Shown one piece after another: positions 5,350-5,970 of a DNA stretch of 5,970 nt. The stretch spans positions 1 through 5,970 of the forward strand of contig PXDR01000288.1 of assembly GCA_003566335.1 (NCBI GenBank). Direction: 5' to 3'. Origin of the DNA: Cyanobacteria bacterium T3Sed10_344R1 (lineage in GTDB: Bacteria > Cyanobacteriota > Cyanobacteriia > Phormidesmidales > Phormidesmidaceae). Position 1 is the stretch's first letter; each line of letters begins with the position of its first letter. The notes beneath the pieces were generated by a model. That model was not told where the DNA came from. It saw nothing but the letters and a program-made list of their open reading frames with translations, and made no database searches. Made by a program: the position numbers and the translations under genes.

Positions 5350-5378
5350 AAAGGAGGTGCGATCGCATCTCCTTTTTT
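5350..5378 (+). terminator. HIP1-cored intrinsic terminator of the dehydratase gene
   Basis: AAAGGAGGTGCGA (5350-5362) and TCGCATCTCCTTT (5363-5375) form an inverted repeat with one G-U position (5357 with 5368). A run of six T (5373-5378) overlaps and follows the stem, as in intrinsic terminators. The centre, 5359-5366, is HIP1. It lies 83 nt after the dehydratase stop. Confidence 0.85.
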
Positions 5379-5792
5379 CATCTTCTGAGTCATCTGAGCC
5401 CGATCCGAACTGCCGTTCAACCCCCGGATTATTCTCGAAATCATTGCCCTCAGCCCAGCCCATCTCGCTCCGGGTCGTATCTTCTTAAATTTCCAGCAAC
5501 AAAATGGAACAGTTCAAGGAGGAGAGGGAGGCGCTGGAACCCAATGACAGCAGATATTTCAGCGATTGGGAACCTGACCAAAATCCCCGCGTCTTTTTTC
5601 TTGTTGGAATTGCTAGCCTAGCCGTAGTAAATCTGCTATCGTTAGGCCAGTGTGTGATTAAGTCCTCCTTCTCAAGTGCTGACCTATCGTCAGGTTTCGC
5701 TTGCAGATGGAGAGTTTCGAGGAATGATGTTTTGAACTGCCGCTTCGGTTGCAGTCCCCAAACTTTCCTTTATTAAGGTGTGAGGATCTCAT
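5379..5792. other. Spacer and leader ahead of the porin gene
   Basis: This stretch holds no gene I can support. One + frame (5504-5776, 90 codons) has an acidic N-terminus and a hydrophobic segment (VFFLVGIASLAVVNLLSL) but no ribosome-binding site before its ATG, and its second half is Cys/Ser/Arg-rich and not protein-like. A competing frame, 5544-5621 (25 codons), lies about 12 nt after the purine-rich AAGGAGGAGAGGGAGG. No promoter matched well. The last 60 nt carry a stable hairpin and the porin ribosome-binding site, so at least this part is probably the porin's 5' leader. Confidence 0.5.
5736..5755 (+). promoter_or_regulatory. UUCG-tetraloop hairpin in the porin 5' leader
   Basis: ACTGC (5736-5740) pairs with GCAGT (5751-5755). 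Inside it, after one C/T mismatch and a G-U pair, C-TTCG-G (5743-5748) closes as the very stable cUUCGg tetraloop. It ends 37 nt before the porin start and has no T-tract after it, so it looks like an mRNA-stabilising or translation-modulating element and not a terminator. Confidence 0.45.
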
Positions 5793-5970
5793 ATGTCTAA
5801 GATTTTTTGGAAAGCACTGCTGGCTAGCCCCGCAGTTTTCGGCGCAGCCCTAGCCATCTCTGGCAACGCAATGGCTGCCCAGACTACTGAAGCTGCTCCC
5901 GCAGGCGTTGACAGCCTAGAAGCTGTTGCCTTCCCCGAGGAAGCTCCCGCTGTGACCGCTTCTGAGTCCA
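5793..5970 (+). CDS. N-terminus of a probable cyanobacterial outer-membrane porin (OprB/SLH type), truncated by the window
   Basis: ATG 5793-5795 follows GAGGA (5782-5786) at a normal spacing. The 59 visible residues begin with a Sec signal peptide: basic MSKIFWK, a hydrophobic core LLASPAVFGAALAIS, and cleavage after AMA near residue 28. An Ala/Glu/Pro-rich mature start follows. The signal (M-S-K-x-x-W-K-x-L-L-x-S-P-A-V-x-G-A-A-L-A) closely resembles that of cyanobacterial porins that carry an S-layer homology domain anchoring them to peptidoglycan and a C-terminal beta barrel for small solutes or inorganic ions. Those domains lie beyond the window, so the family call rests on the signal peptide alone. 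Codon choice favours GCT/GCC/CCC, fitting a highly expressed gene. The long structured leader also fits an abundant envelope protein. Confidence 0.75.
   Translation, partial: MSKIFWKALLASPAVFGAALAISGNAMAAQTTEAAPAGVDSLEAVAFPEEAPAVTASES

Overview
The window looks like chromosomal DNA of a cyanobacterium. It contains eight copies of the HIP1 octamer GCGATCGC (465, 481, 1305, 3473, 4004, 4222, 4407, 5359), which is over-represented in many cyanobacterial genomes. A gpmI-secG pair and a truncated gene whose signal peptide resembles cyanobacterial outer-membrane porins fit the same origin. Genus cannot be fixed from the sequence; a filamentous or Leptolyngbya-like cyanobacterium is only a guess. 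No tRNA, rRNA, CRISPR array, transposase or phage gene was seen.

Layout from left to right: (1) the 3' part of an unrecognised + strand gene (3-416) converges on (2) a minus-strand operon, gpmI (2443-845) then secG (773-531). The two units share a HIP1-built hairpin terminator (461-492). gpmI has a readable extended -10 promoter (2480-2509). (3) A 0.5 kb spacer precedes a minus-strand flavin amine oxidase with a Tat signal peptide (4437-2962); its coding sequence contains a perfect 28-bp palindrome centred on HIP1. (4) The stretch 4438-4985 has no long gene but is dense in RNA-like structure: two mutually exclusive hairpins, a near-perfect Shine-Dalgarno in front of a 23-codon ORF (4600-4671), a set of nested helices over 4623-4799, and a GC-rich hairpin plus T-tract (4801-4841). 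(5) It leads into a pterin-4a-carbinolamine dehydratase gene (4986-5267) that ends at another HIP1-cored terminator (5350-5378). (6) A 414-bp spacer with a UUCG-tetraloop hairpin precedes the first 59 codons of a probable porin (from 5793, running off the window).

The genes look mostly like separate housekeeping functions: central carbon metabolism, protein export, pterin recycling, oxidative amine or amino-acid catabolism in the periplasm, and outer-membrane transport. They do not look like one pathway. The candidate novelty is the 4.5-4.95 kb segment, which could be a translation-coupled leader acting on the pterin dehydratase gene or a free-standing small RNA/micro-ORF gene. All folds were found by eye, so computed folding and covariation would decide.
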